DNA from: Pseudoflavonifractor sp. AF19-9AC
GTDB lineage: Bacteria > Bacillota > Clostridia > Oscillospirales > Oscillospiraceae
Direction: 5' to 3'
NCBI RefSeq assembly: GCF_003478995.1
Contig: NZ_QUGI01000008.1
Location: 52,129-116,128 of the forward strand
DNA: 64,000 nt
Position 1 is the stretch's first letter. Each line of letters begins with the position of its first letter. Both the position numbers and the translations under genes were made by a program. Positions 1-8,242 of this stretch are shown here, piece after piece. The notes under the pieces were generated by a model. That model saw nothing but the letters and a program-made list of their open reading frames with translations, was not told where the DNA came from and made no database searches.

Positions 1-1
1 C

Positions 2-100
2 CCCGAGCGCGCCAAGGAGCTGTTCGCCCTCAACGAGGAGACTGCCAAGAAGCGTTACGACAAGCTGACTCGTCTGGTCAAGATGTACGAGGAGGACTAA
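2..100 (+). CDS. C-terminal end of a truncated gene, probably pyruvate:ferredoxin oxidoreductase
   Basis: The reading frame enters from the left edge and ends at TAA 98-100, giving 32 residues that begin PERAKELFALNEE and end LVKMYEED. The Lys/Glu-rich helical tail with a PERAKELF segment resembles the C-terminus of clostridial NifJ-type pyruvate:ferredoxin (flavodoxin) oxidoreductases, which decarboxylate pyruvate to acetyl-CoA and reduce ferredoxin. Such an enzyme would fit the hydrogenases in this window. No catalytic or cluster motif lies in the visible part, so the identification rests on the tail alone. A strong terminator follows 30 nt later. Confidence 0.45.
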   Translation, partial: PERAKELFALNEETAKKRYDKLTRLVKMYEED

Positions 101-129
101 GGTCCCACCGTCATCCCCATAAACAGCAA

Positions 130-164
130 AGCCCGGGAGCGGATATTCCGCTCCCGGGCTTTTT
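130..164 (+). terminator. Rho-independent terminator of the left-edge gene
   Basis: A perfect 14-bp stem (130-143 pairs with 147-160) closes a 3-nt loop and runs into TTTTT at 160-164. It lies 30 nt after the stop codon of the truncated plus-strand gene. Confidence 0.9.
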
Positions 165-166
165 CA

Positions 167-211
167 TAGAAGGAAATAAGCGCCTGTCCGGCTTTGGAAC
201 CGGACAGGCGC
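167..211 (-). terminator. Terminator of the FmdE/ABC importer operon
   Basis: Arms 180-191 and 200-211 form a 12-bp stem with an 8-nt loop. Read on the minus strand it is followed by a T-rich stretch (TTATTTCCTTCTAT). It lies about 20 nt past the stop of the FmdE gene and is convergent with the terminator at 130-164. Confidence 0.7.
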
Positions 212-231
212 TCGGCTTTCTGATTATTTTC

Positions 232-762
232 TCACACGGAGAAGCGGTTGTAGGAGTCCGCGCAGTCTACACACAGCTTCTTTCCGCCCTGGAGGCGGAT
301 CCAGTTGGCCCCGGTCACCTCGCCGCAGCACTCACAGACGTAGGAGTCAAAGAGCCGGGCGTGCTCGGGAAGGGCGATTTTGGTTTCCTTTACATCAAAG
401 AGAGCGCTGGGCTCTCCGTCCTTGATGTAGTGGAGGGACTCCTCCCGGCTCATGCCAGCCGGCCGCTGGCGCAGCACCAGGCGTACCGATTTACCGCTCT
501 TGCGGCAGTAGAAGGAGAAGGCCTGCTTGCCCGTCATGTGGAAGAGCAGGTTGCCCTTGCCTACGCTGCAGCCCAGAATGGCCTGAATGGCGTCCACGCC
601 GCAGGCGTCATTCTCCGAAATACAGACCACGCCCTCGTCCTCCGAGAAGGTCAGGTCCAGAAGCTGGATGGCATAGAGGGCCGCCTGATAGCCAATGGCA
701 ATGCCCGGGCACACATGTCCGTGGAAGGCGATGGCCTTTTCCCAAAGTTTCTCTTTGTCCAT
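232..762 (-). CDS. FmdE-family protein with C-terminal zinc-ribbon
   Basis: This 176-residue protein starts at ATG 762, which has AGGAG 8 nt upstream; the in-frame GTG at 771 abuts that site and is unlikely. The N-terminal domain carries the FHGHVCPG motif of the FmdE family, named for formylmethanofuran dehydrogenase subunit E. The C-terminus has two CxxC pairs (CECCGE and CVDC) typical of the treble-clef zinc ribbon in bacterial FmdE proteins. The family is common beside molybdo- and tungsto-enzymes but its reaction is not established. It is the last gene of the importer operon, 11 nt after the ATPase gene. A role in metal handling is inferred from context. Confidence 0.85.
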   Translation of the reverse strand: MDKEKLWEKAIAFHGHVCPGIAIGYQAALYAIQLLDLTFSEDEGVVCISENDACGVDAIQAILGCSVGKGNLLFHMTGKQAFSFYCRKSGKSVRLVLRQRPAGMSREESLHYIKDGEPSALFDVKETKIALPEHARLFDSYVCECCGEVTGANWIRLQGGKKLCVDCADSYNRFSV

Positions 763-773
763 AACACACACTC

Positions 774-1523
774 CTAGCCGATGACGGCAAATTTTTTCCC
801 CTGGTGGGTGATGAGGGAGGCGTCAATTTCATACACGTCCCGCAGGGCCTGCTCCGTCACCACCGAGGCATCCCCGGCGGCGTAGACCAGACCGTCCTTC
901 AGAAATACAAAGTGGCTGCAGCACCGCAGAGCCAGATTCAGGTCGTGGAGCACCACCAGCACGGCGATGGCATTGGTCCGGGCCATTTCCCCCACCAGTC
1001 CCATCATCTCATACTGGTTTCTGGGGTCCAGACTGCTGGTGGGCTCGTCCAGAAGGAGCAGCCTGGGCTGCTGCACGAAGGCCCGGGCCAGCATGACCTT
1101 CTGGGCCTCGCCCCCGCTGAGCTCATTGACGGGCCGCAGCTTCAGCGGTCCCAGCCCCACCCGGTCCAGCATGGCCTGGCAAATTTCATAGTCCTGTGGA
1201 GTGGGCCCCCACTTCATGTAGGGCTTCCGCCCCAGAAGCACCGCGTCAAACACCGTGGTCTGGCCCAGCTCATTCTTCTGGGGAACATAGGCGATGGTCC
1301 GGGCAGATTCCGCCCGGCTCATCTCCGCCACATTCCGCCCATCCACGTGTACGCTGCCTCCGTCCGGGGTGCGGATCTTGTTGAGGCAGGTGATGAGGGT
1401 GGATTTGCCCGCGCCGTTGTTGCCCAGAATGGCTACGCAGTCCCCCGGCCCGGCGGAAAAGCTGACGCCCTTCAGAACCGGGCGCTTTCCATAAGCGAAG
1501 GAGAGGTTCTGAATCTCGATCAT
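774..1523 (-). CDS. ABC transporter ATP-binding protein, FecE/BtuD type
   Basis: This 249-residue ATPase energises the adjacent FecCD-type permease. Walker A is GNNGAGKST near residue 35, the ABC signature is LSGGEAQ, Walker B is [12 protein letters not shown], and an H-loop His follows in VVLHDLN. Its length is normal for FecE/FepC/BtuD proteins. The start codon overlaps the permease stop (ATGA at 1520-1523), so translation is coupled. The family (COG1120) serves siderophores, heme, cobalamin and, in MolABC, molybdate/tungstate. Neighbouring mobAB, moeA and the bis-MGD enzyme favour molybdate or tungstate, but this is inference. Confidence 0.93.
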   Translation of the reverse strand: MIEIQNLSFAYGKRPVLKGVSFSAGPGDCVAILGNNGAGKSTLITCLNKIRTPDGGSVHVDGRNVAEMSRAESARTIAYVPQKNELGQTTVFDAVLLGRKPYMKWGPTPQDYEICQAMLDRVGLGPLKLRPVNELSGGEAQKVMLARAFVQQPRLLLLDEPTSSLDPRNQYEMMGLVGEMARTNAIAVLVVLHDLNLALRCCSHFVFLKDGLVYAAGDASVVTEQALRDVYEIDASLITHQGKKFAVIG

Positions 1524-2602
1524 TTCCGCACCCCCCGTCTGAAAATCAGGTAGAGGAAGACCGGAGCCCCCAGGAAGGAGGTCAGGGCGCCGATGGGGAG
1601 AATGCTGGGGGAGAGAATGGTGCGGGAGGCCAGCTCAGCCAGCACCAGAATAACCGCGCCCATGAGGGCGGAGGCGGGGATGAGGAAGCGGTGGTCGTTG
1701 CCCACAAAGGGGCGCACCATGTGGGGCGCAATGAGGCCGATGAAGCTGATGCAACCCACAAAGGCGGTGGAGACTGCGGCGATGAGGGAGCAGAGGGCCA
1801 TGCTCACCAGGATGAGCTGGTCCACAGACACGCCAAGGCTTTTGGCGGTGTCCGAGCCCCCCTCCATGGCGTTGTAGTTCCAGCGGTTATAGAGGAAATA
1901 GAGGAAGGCCAGGAGGGTCAGCACAGCCATCAGGGCAATTTCCTTCCAGCTGGCCCGGCCCAGATCGCCGAAGGTCCAATATACCACCGAGGCCACCTTT
2001 ACGTCGTCGGCAAAGTACTGGATGAGGGCGGTGCCGCCGCTGAACATAGAGCTCAGGGCCACCCCGGCCAGCACCATACTGCCGGGGGAGACGTGGGCAA
2101 TGCGGGACAGGCCCAGAATGACGGCGGTGGTGAGGCAACTGCCCACAAAGGCACACAGGGTAACCAGATAGGGATTGGTGATGGAGATGGCGGAGGAGGC
2201 GGAGGTGCTGGCGTTGACCTGGGCCCCCGCGTCCAGACACACAATGGCGAAGGCCGCCCCGAAGGAGGCCCCCTGAGACACACCCAGGGTGGAGGAGGAG
2301 GCCAGGGGATTGCGCAGCACATTCTGCATCACGCACCCGGCCAGAGCCAGGGCGGCGCCCACTACCATTCCGGTGACCACCCGGGGCATGCGAATGTTCC
2401 AGACAATGGTGCCCGTCTGGCCGGAGCCCCGACCCACCACAGCGGCCAGCACCTGGGGAATGGACAGCCCGGAGGATCCCACGGAGATGGAGAACACCGC
2501 CGCCGCACAGAGAATCAGCAGCAGCCCCAGGAGTACCAGCCACTTCCGGAAGATATATTGAGAATAGGAGGGCGCGGCCGCGCCCGGGCGTTTGTCCAGC
2601 AT
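1520..2602 (-). CDS. FecCD-type ABC transporter permease
   Basis: This hydrophobic permease of about 360 residues has the many membrane segments of FecCD/BtuC proteins. Family landmarks are RMPRVVTGMVVGAALALAG, NPLASSSTLGVSQGA and the FIGLIAPHMVRPFVGNDHR segment near the C-terminus. I prefer ATG 2602, which has AGGTGAG at a good distance, over GTG 2611, which overlaps the upstream stop codon; the two starts differ by three residues. The gene is coupled at both ends, overlapping or touching the binding-protein and ATPase genes. It forms the membrane channel of the importer. Confidence 0.93.
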   Translation of the reverse strand: MLDKRPGAAAPSYSQYIFRKWLVLLGLLLILCAAAVFSISVGSSGLSIPQVLAAVVGRGSGQTGTIVWNIRMPRVVTGMVVGAALALAGCVMQNVLRNPLASSSTLGVSQGASFGAAFAIVCLDAGAQVNASTSASSAISITNPYLVTLCAFVGSCLTTAVILGLSRIAHVSPGSMVLAGVALSSMFSGGTALIQYFADDVKVASVVYWTFGDLGRASWKEIALMAVLTLLAFLYFLYNRWNYNAMEGGSDTAKSLGVSVDQLILVSMALCSLIAAVSTAFVGCISFIGLIAPHMVRPFVGNDHRFLIPASALMGAVILVLAELASRTILSPSILPIGALTSFLGAPVFLYLIFRRGVRK

Positions 2603-2603
2603 G

Positions 2604-3728
2604 TTACTCACCTAAATGGATCGTTCCGTAATAAAGTCCGTCGGCCTCCATCTCGTCAAAGTAGGCCTTGCCCAAAAACTCGGTCAGAATTTCATTTCCC
2701 TTTGCCTCCAGGTCCACATCGGCAAACTGCTCCGGATAGAGCACGGTGCCGGTGAAGTAGGCGTCGATGAGACAATAGGTGGTGCTGGTGGAGTAGTTAT
2801 TGAAGGAGGGCATGGTATAGACCCGCCCCTCCTGAATCGCGGTGAGGGCCTGAAAGAAGTCTGGGTTGGAGGCGTACTCCTCCTCCACCAGGGACAGGTT
2901 GCCCGGGTCCAGAAAGATGATGTCCGGGTCCCACATGAGAACCTGCTCCAGATCCACCTCAAAGAAGGCGTCCTCCTCCGTCTCATCCGCCACATTCCGA
3001 GCGTTTACCGCCAGGAAGGGACCGAAGTTGGCGTAGGTGCCCGCAAAGCCGTGGCTGCCGGAGAAGGTAACTGCGCCGGTGTAGACGGTGGGCTTGTCCT
3101 CCTCCGGGACAGAGGCGGAGCGGGCCTGCAGGTCCGCTTTGCAGGTGTCAATGTAGTCCAAAAGCTCCTGGCATCGTTCCTCTTTGCCCAGCAGGTCGGC
3201 AGTCAGGTTCAGGGCGTCCTGCCAGTCCTGGTCAATGAAGTTGGCGCTGGCGCTGCGGATGCTCACCACCGGAATACCGGTCTCATTTTGCAGCTGCTCG
3301 GCGGCCTCCTGCACGTAGCAGGTGAGAATGACGTCCGGGTCAGCCGCCAGCACTTCCTCGGGATAGGCGGTGTAGGCGGTGCCGCCGCCCTTGCCGATGA
3401 CAGGCAAATCCTGAAACGTATCGTAGTAGACATGGGCGTAATCACGCTTGGTAGAGGTCTCATAGGCCAGATCTGTCTCCTCCACCCCCACCAGAAGGTC
3501 GGTGGCCTGGAGGTAACTCACCATGCGCAGGGCGTTGCTGCCGGTGCAGACGATGCGCTTGATGTTCGTGGGTACCTCCACCTCACGGCCCAGCATGTCC
3601 ACCACCGTACGGGTCTGGGAATCGCCGGAGGAACCGGAGGCTTCACCGGACTGCGCCGGGGCGGAGCAGGCGGACAGGGGGAGCAGCAGGAGGATTCCCG
3701 CCAGGAGCAGAGAACAGATTCGCTTCAT
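2604..3728 (-). CDS. Substrate-binding lipoprotein of FecCD-type importer
   Basis: This 374-residue extracytoplasmic binding protein starts at ATG 3728 after AAGGAG. The N-terminus is a lipoprotein signal (MKRIC, hydrophobic core, lipobox LSAC), followed by a Ser/Gly/Glu linker. The mature part opens with VVDMLGREVEVPTNIKRIVC, the usual entry of the periplasmic_binding_2 (BtuF/FhuD/MolA) fold. It is first in the operon with the permease, the ATPase and the FmdE protein, and has its own promoter at 3803-3831. The ligand cannot be read from sequence. The molybdenum-cofactor genes immediately upstream on the strand suggest an oxyanion, with siderophore or corrinoid as alternatives. Confidence 0.9.
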   Translation of the reverse strand: MKRICSLLLAGILLLLPLSACSAPAQSGEASGSSGDSQTRTVVDMLGREVEVPTNIKRIVCTGSNALRMVSYLQATDLLVGVEETDLAYETSTKRDYAHVYYDTFQDLPVIGKGGGTAYTAYPEEVLAADPDVILTCYVQEAAEQLQNETGIPVVSIRSASANFIDQDWQDALNLTADLLGKEERCQELLDYIDTCKADLQARSASVPEEDKPTVYTGAVTFSGSHGFAGTYANFGPFLAVNARNVADETEEDAFFEVDLEQVLMWDPDIIFLDPGNLSLVEEEYASNPDFFQALTAIQEGRVYTMPSFNNYSTSTTYCLIDAYFTGTVLYPEQFADVDLEAKGNEILTEFLGKAYFDEMEADGLYYGTIHLGE

Positions 3729-3802
3729 GAGATTCTCCTTATTGAGCGTCAAGGGCAGATGGGATTTACACAAAAAGAACAGGTCATTACCTGCGGCTTA
3801 CC

Positions 3803-3831
3803 AGTATAACAAATATCCGGGCGGAACACAA
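3803..3831 (-). promoter_or_regulatory. Promoter of the importer-fmdE operon
   Basis: On the minus strand, -35 TTGTGT (3826-3831) and an extended -10, TGTTATACT (TATACT at 3803-3808), are separated by 17 nt. The -10 region lies in ATTTGTTATACTGGT, which matches the promoter of the bis-MGD enzyme operon (14292-14323) at 14 of 15 positions. That suggests a shared regulator. Confidence 0.65.
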
Positions 3832-3860
3832 GCCGGGCGCGGATTTCTTCCGCTGTGAAA

Positions 3861-3888
3861 AGCCTGCACGGCCAGGTCCGTGCAGGCT
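3861..3888 (-). terminator. Hairpin after mobA-mobB
   Basis: An 11-bp perfect stem (3861-3871 with 3878-3888) lies just past the mobA-mobB stop codon. On the minus strand it is followed only by TTTCACAG, so termination may be weak, allowing some read-through into the importer operon. Confidence 0.55.
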
Positions 3889-3916
3889 CAAGCGGTAAAA
3901 AGACACCCGAAGAGCT

Positions 3917-5032
3917 TCAAAGCGCCTGTGAGGTCAGCCAATGGGCAATCCACCGGGCGGCTGCGGCTCCGTCCTCCAGGGGTAGTCGGGGAATGCCCCA
4001 GTCCGTATTCTCCAGATTGGTGCACACCGCCAGCAGCTCCTCCGGGGGCAGAACCGGGCAGCTGGAGACAGGGGCACGGACCAACTCCACCTTGGGGTAG
4101 GGGGAGTGCTTGCCCCCCTCCAGAAGAATGAGGTCCACGTCGTCAAAGACCTGGGCCAACTGTCCGGCCTGGACGTCCTCCTGAAGGCGGACCAGCTGAT
4201 ACCGGCTGTGGGAGTAGACGGCCACGCCCTGGGCGCCCGCCTGGAGCAGGCGATAGCTGTCGGTGCCCGGACGGTCCGGCTCAAAATCGTGACCGTCGTG
4301 CTTGATGGCGGCCACCTTCAGGCCCAGGCGGTTCAATTTGGGAATCAGGCGGCACAAAAAGGTGGTCTTGCCGGAGTTTTTTACCCCGCACACCGTCAGA
4401 ATGGGGGTAGGGCGCTCCGAACGAAGGAGGTCCTGATACTCCTCCCAGGTGTTGACGTTGGTGAGCAGCCGGTCGGGGTAGGCGGAGTGCTCCAGAGGAA
4501 CATACTTCACCCGCAGGCGCTCCAGTGCACTCATCAGGCGGTACTGCCCTGCCAGGAGCTGCTCCTTCAGCACGGGCAGAGCGGTTTTTCGGTAAATGCC
4601 GCACAGGGGGTGGACGCGGCCCGTCCGATCTGCGATGAGAAAGGCGTCGTAGCTGTCGCACAGAAACGCCTCCAGATAGTGGGCCAGCCCAGCCCGGAAC
4701 AGAGGCATGTCGCAGGCCACCGCCAGCAGAGCGTCACAGCGGCAGACCTCCAGACCGGCCACGATCCCCCCCAGGGGGCCGCAGCCGGGCCTTTGGTCGG
4801 AAACCACAGTAAAGCCAGGGGGCGGAACTTCCTGAGGGTCCGCCACCGAAAAGAGACGCTCCGGATAGCTCTCCAGCTCCCGGGCCACCAGGTCCACAAA
4901 GCGGGAGCCGCCGAAGGGGAGCGCCCGCTTGTCCCGGCCCATTCTCCGGCTTTGTCCACCCGCCAGGAGCAGCGCACCCACGGTCTCTGTCCTCTGAGGG
5001 GAGAAACCGGCGGAAGGAAGACCATTTGTCAC
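3917..5032 (-). CDS. mobAB: Fused MobA-MobB molybdenum cofactor guanylyltransferase / GTP-binding adaptor
   Basis: This 371-residue protein joins two Moco enzymes. Residues ~18-200 are MobA, with the nucleotide-binding LLAGGQSRRMGRDK loop, and attach GMP to molybdopterin to build the bis-MGD cofactor. Residues ~210-365 are MobB, with the P-loop GVKNSGKTTF and the KHDGHDFEPDRPGTDS segment. The start is GTG 5032, preceded by GGAGGTG and overlapping the moeA stop (GTGA), so the two are translationally coupled. MobA-MobB fusions occur in other anaerobes. The product is needed specifically for DMSO-reductase-family enzymes, such as the one encoded at 12077-14203. Confidence 0.93.
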   Translation of the reverse strand: MTNGLPSAGFSPQRTETVGALLLAGGQSRRMGRDKRALPFGGSRFVDLVARELESYPERLFSVADPQEVPPPGFTVVSDQRPGCGPLGGIVAGLEVCRCDALLAVACDMPLFRAGLAHYLEAFLCDSYDAFLIADRTGRVHPLCGIYRKTALPVLKEQLLAGQYRLMSALERLRVKYVPLEHSAYPDRLLTNVNTWEEYQDLLRSERPTPILTVCGVKNSGKTTFLCRLIPKLNRLGLKVAAIKHDGHDFEPDRPGTDSYRLLQAGAQGVAVYSHSRYQLVRLQEDVQAGQLAQVFDDVDLILLEGGKHSPYPKVELVRAPVSSCPVLPPEELLAVCTNLENTDWGIPRLPLEDGAAAARWIAHWLTSQAL

Positions 5033-6240
5033 AACAGCACCACCTCCACAGGTGTATGGGCGGCCAGGGGCGGGGAACCCGCCGGAATGTCAATGAGGCA
5101 GTTGCAGCCGATAAGGGCGGACAGCGCGCCGGACACATGCTCCCCGGAGGGGAGAGACACGGCGCTGCCCTCCAGCCGGGCCCGCACCAGCCGCCGGCCG
5201 GGGCTGGCCTTGGGGAAGGGCTCGGTCAACACGCCTCCCACTCGCCGGGGCATGGGGTCCTTCCAACCGGCCAGGCGGCACAGCAGGGGCCGGGCAAGGA
5301 CTTCAAAGGTGGCGGCGGCGGCAAAGGGGTTGCCCGACAGGCAGAGGACCGGCTTGCCCCGCACCGAGGCGGCCAGTACCGGGGAGCCGGGCTTCACCGC
5401 CACGCCGTGGAACAGAATTTGGGCCCCCAGGGCCTCCAGGGCGGCGGGCATCAGGTCCTTTTCGCCCACCGATACACCTCCGGTGGAGATTACGGCGCCG
5501 CATCGGTCCAGCAGGGCCTCCAGAGAGGCGGTGAGCACCTCCAGCCGGTCTGCGCCCCGGTCCTCCACCGTGGCATACATCCCCAGCTGATTAAGGCGGG
5601 CGGAGAGATAGGTGCCGTTGCTGTTGTAAATCTTTCCCGAGGGCAGAGGAGTGCCCGGAGACACCAGCTCGTCGCCGGTGGCCAGCACACCTACCGTCAG
5701 AGGGGCAAAGACAGAGACCCGGTCCATGCCCTGCCCGGCCAGCACCCCCAGGTGGGCGGGGGTCAGAACGGTGCCTCGGGACAGAATAGGCGTGCCCTTC
5801 CGCAGGTCCTCCCCCCGGTCACAGATGTTGCGGTGGGGGGCAGAGGAGACAAAGATATGCACCTGCTCTTCCCCATAGTCGGTGTCCTCCTGGCGAATGA
5901 CGCAGTCGGCGCCGGGGGGGATGGGAGCGCCGGTCATAATCCGGGCGCAGGTGCCGGGCTGTACGGGCCCGGCGGGCACCTGTCCGGCGTAAATCCGCTG
6001 CGTGACCTCCAGAACCGCGGGGGAGGAGGGGGAGGCCCCTTCCAGATCCTCGCTGCGGGCGGCGTAGCCGTCCAGGGGCGAGCGGTCAAAGGGCGGGTGG
6101 TCCACCGCAGCGGTCACGTCGTCGGCAGACACGCGGTTCAGCGCCTGAATTAGGGGAACCTCCTCTGCGGCGGGGATAGGGGAAAACTGTTCCAGCAGCA
6201 GGGAAACAGCCTCTTCCAGGGGAAGATAGGTATGTGCCAT
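5029..6240 (-). CDS. moeA: Molybdopterin molybdenumtransferase MoeA
   Basis: This 403-residue protein has the MoeA domain order: DHPPFDRSPLDGYA near residue 45, the ARIMTGAPIPPGAD signature, then the MoCF-binding domain with GVLATGDELV and ISTGGVSVGEKD, and a C-terminal beta-barrel. MoeA inserts molybdate (or tungstate) into adenylylated molybdopterin. Its stop overlaps the mobA-mobB start, and it begins 39 nt after the SARP regulator gene, so regulator, moeA and mobAB probably form one transcript. MoeA paralogues can prefer Mo or W; sequence alone does not decide which. Confidence 0.95.
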   Translation of the reverse strand: MAHTYLPLEEAVSLLLEQFSPIPAAEEVPLIQALNRVSADDVTAAVDHPPFDRSPLDGYAARSEDLEGASPSSPAVLEVTQRIYAGQVPAGPVQPGTCARIMTGAPIPPGADCVIRQEDTDYGEEQVHIFVSSAPHRNICDRGEDLRKGTPILSRGTVLTPAHLGVLAGQGMDRVSVFAPLTVGVLATGDELVSPGTPLPSGKIYNSNGTYLSARLNQLGMYATVEDRGADRLEVLTASLEALLDRCGAVISTGGVSVGEKDLMPAALEALGAQILFHGVAVKPGSPVLAASVRGKPVLCLSGNPFAAAATFEVLARPLLCRLAGWKDPMPRRVGGVLTEPFPKASPGRRLVRARLEGSAVSLPSGEHVSGALSALIGCNCLIDIPAGSPPLAAHTPVEVVLL

Positions 6241-6279
6241 AAAAAGGACCTCCTCAAGGGGAACTGGAAGGATGGGGCG

Positions 6280-8202
6280 TTACACCCCATCCGGGAACGA
6301 TGAATGGGAAGCCGGGAGACGGTTCAGGCGAAGGCGGCATTGCGCGGCCTTTTCCGCCTCACCTCCCTGGGAAAAGTGGTAGGCGCACTGCTCCAGCCGG
6401 ACCGCTTCCGGCAGACCGGAGAGATGCTCCAGACAGTCGGCCACCCGCAGATGCAGAATCCGCCCCGTCAGCCGGGAGAGCTGCCGGGCCAAAAGAGGCC
6501 GAATGGGTGGAGTGGGGGTGAAGATCGACTCCGCCCCCTCCTGCTGCTCCTCAATGAGCAGGCGGCGCTCCAAATCGTCGCAGATACAGAGAAGCTCCAG
6601 CCGGGAGCGGCCGGTGACCGACCGCAGTACGGAGAAGGGCGCGCCCTCCGGAAAAATGGAGATCAGGTCCAGCAGCTGGCGGGACTCCGGGAGCAGGTTG
6701 TTAAGCCTTAGGAGAAGAAGCTGCTCCAGCTTTTTCTCCAGCGCCGCTTCGGGTGCCTCTTCGGTCAGGGCGGGCAGCAGCTGACGGATTTTCAGGGCGT
6801 TTCCACCGGTATAGGCGTAAATTTTATCGGCCAGCTCCGGCGAGCAGTGGGGCAGGCCGGAGAGAGACAAAAATTCCCGGGTCTCCTGGGGAGAAAACCC
6901 CCGGATGGTGCGCACCTCCAGCAGACCGTCCTGCCTGCCCTCCAGGAGGAAGGCCTGGGTGCGCTCCGAGGGACGTGCGCCGCAGGAGCACAGGATAAAA
7001 AGACGCTCATTGCGCAGTCGGCGCAGGATCTGGTGGAGCACCAGCAGACTGGCCGGATCCATCCAGTGGATGTCTTCAAAGATGAGCAGGAAGGGCTGCT
7101 GCTGTGCGGACTGGGCCAGAGCGGTCAGAAGCTCTTCTTGAATAGCCAAAACATCCGGAGTTCCATGGGAACCATCCAGGTGAATGAGCCCGGGGCACAG
7201 GTGGGCCATGGAGGTATCCGAGGCGGCGCAGACCTGCATCATAAGAGAGTACCAGGGGCGCAGAGGGATGTCCTGTTCAGTGGGGTAGCAGCTGGTCATG
7301 GCCGTGCGAATTCCTTGCTCCTGGGCCAGACGGCGGGCATATTCCAGCAGAAAGCTCTTGCCAACGCCGGGCTCCCCCTGCAGAAGCAGGGCTCCGGCCC
7401 GCTCCTGTCCGGAGCGCAGCCGGTCGAGGGCCTCGTGAAGGAGCTTTCTGGGCTGCTTTTTTCCCACCGGCATGGGGCTGACGTCGGAGCCGGTTTGAGT
7501 GGCGGCGTTGTTCCAGGTGTTGAGGATCTCGTAATAGACCGAGGTGGTCTCCTTCAGCGGGGTGATGCCCAGCTCATCCTCCAGACGCCGGGCCAGGTCC
7601 TGGTAGAGAGTGGAGGCCTTCACAAACTGATTCTCTTTCCGGTAAAGGCGCATCAGCAGCACCGTCATGCTCTCGTCGGTGGGGTCCTCTTCCAGGCAGC
7701 GCTGGGCCAGCCGGATTGCCCGGGGGACATCCCCCAGCTGGACCGCCTCCCGGGCCTGGGTACCCAGTTCTTTCAGGAAGAGGTCGTGCAGGCGCACCTG
7801 CCAGGCCTCCCGCCACTCGTCAAAGGGCTTTGCGTGCCGCAGAGTAAAGTCCTGGAGAAACGTTCCCTGATAGGCGTCCAGGTCCTTTCGCTGGAGAAAA
7901 TCCCAGAGGTCGCAGGAGATGGTCAGCTCGGGATTGAGCTGCAGTCTGGACTTATAGCTGGAATCCAGGAAGGGAAAACCCAGCTCCCGCCGGAGGGCGT
8001 ACAGGGCGTGGCGCAGGTTCTGGTAGGCCTGGGGGCTGTCCGCGTCATCCCAGAGCAGGCCAATCACAGAGCTTCGCTCCGCCTGCCCCTCCGTCAGCAG
8101 GTAATAGAGCAAAGCCTCCATCTTCTTATAGGAAAAATGCAGTTGAACGCCGTCCAGCAAAACCCGCGGGCGCTGGAGCAGATATACCTGAATGGAAGGC
8201 AT
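6280..8202 (-). CDS. SARP-type transcriptional regulator with BTAD and AAA ATPase domains
   Basis: This 640-residue regulator starts at ATG 8202 with GGAG about 10 nt upstream. Residues ~1-95 form an OmpR/SARP-like winged helix (KKMEALLYYLL, LRHALYALRREL), ~96-235 a bacterial transcriptional activation domain, and ~250-560 an ATPase with Walker A GEPGVGKS (276-283) and Walker B FLLIFEDIHWMD (371-382). The layout resembles SARP/LAL-type ATP-dependent activators that respond to a small molecule. It lies between a DUF401 permease gene and moeA, all close together on the same strand, so it may control the H2-linked molybdoenzyme locus. The inducer is unknown. Confidence 0.85.
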   Translation of the reverse strand: MPSIQVYLLQRPRVLLDGVQLHFSYKKMEALLYYLLTEGQAERSSVIGLLWDDADSPQAYQNLRHALYALRRELGFPFLDSSYKSRLQLNPELTISCDLWDFLQRKDLDAYQGTFLQDFTLRHAKPFDEWREAWQVRLHDLFLKELGTQAREAVQLGDVPRAIRLAQRCLEEDPTDESMTVLLMRLYRKENQFVKASTLYQDLARRLEDELGITPLKETTSVYYEILNTWNNAATQTGSDVSPMPVGKKQPRKLLHEALDRLRSGQERAGALLLQGEPGVGKSFLLEYARRLAQEQGIRTAMTSCYPTEQDIPLRPWYSLMMQVCAASDTSMAHLCPGLIHLDGSHGTPDVLAIQEELLTALAQSAQQQPFLLIFEDIHWMDPASLLVLHQILRRLRNERLFILCSCGARPSERTQAFLLEGRQDGLLEVRTIRGFSPQETREFLSLSGLPHCSPELADKIYAYTGGNALKIRQLLPALTEEAPEAALEKKLEQLLLLRLNNLLPESRQLLDLISIFPEGAPFSVLRSVTGRSRLELLCICDDLERRLLIEEQQEGAESIFTPTPPIRPLLARQLSRLTGRILHLRVADCLEHLSGLPEAVRLEQCAYHFSQGGEAEKAAQCRLRLNRLPASHSSFPDGV

Positions 8203-8242
8203 GGGGGATTCACTCCATAACAAAGCAAAATGGGGAGGGGGC

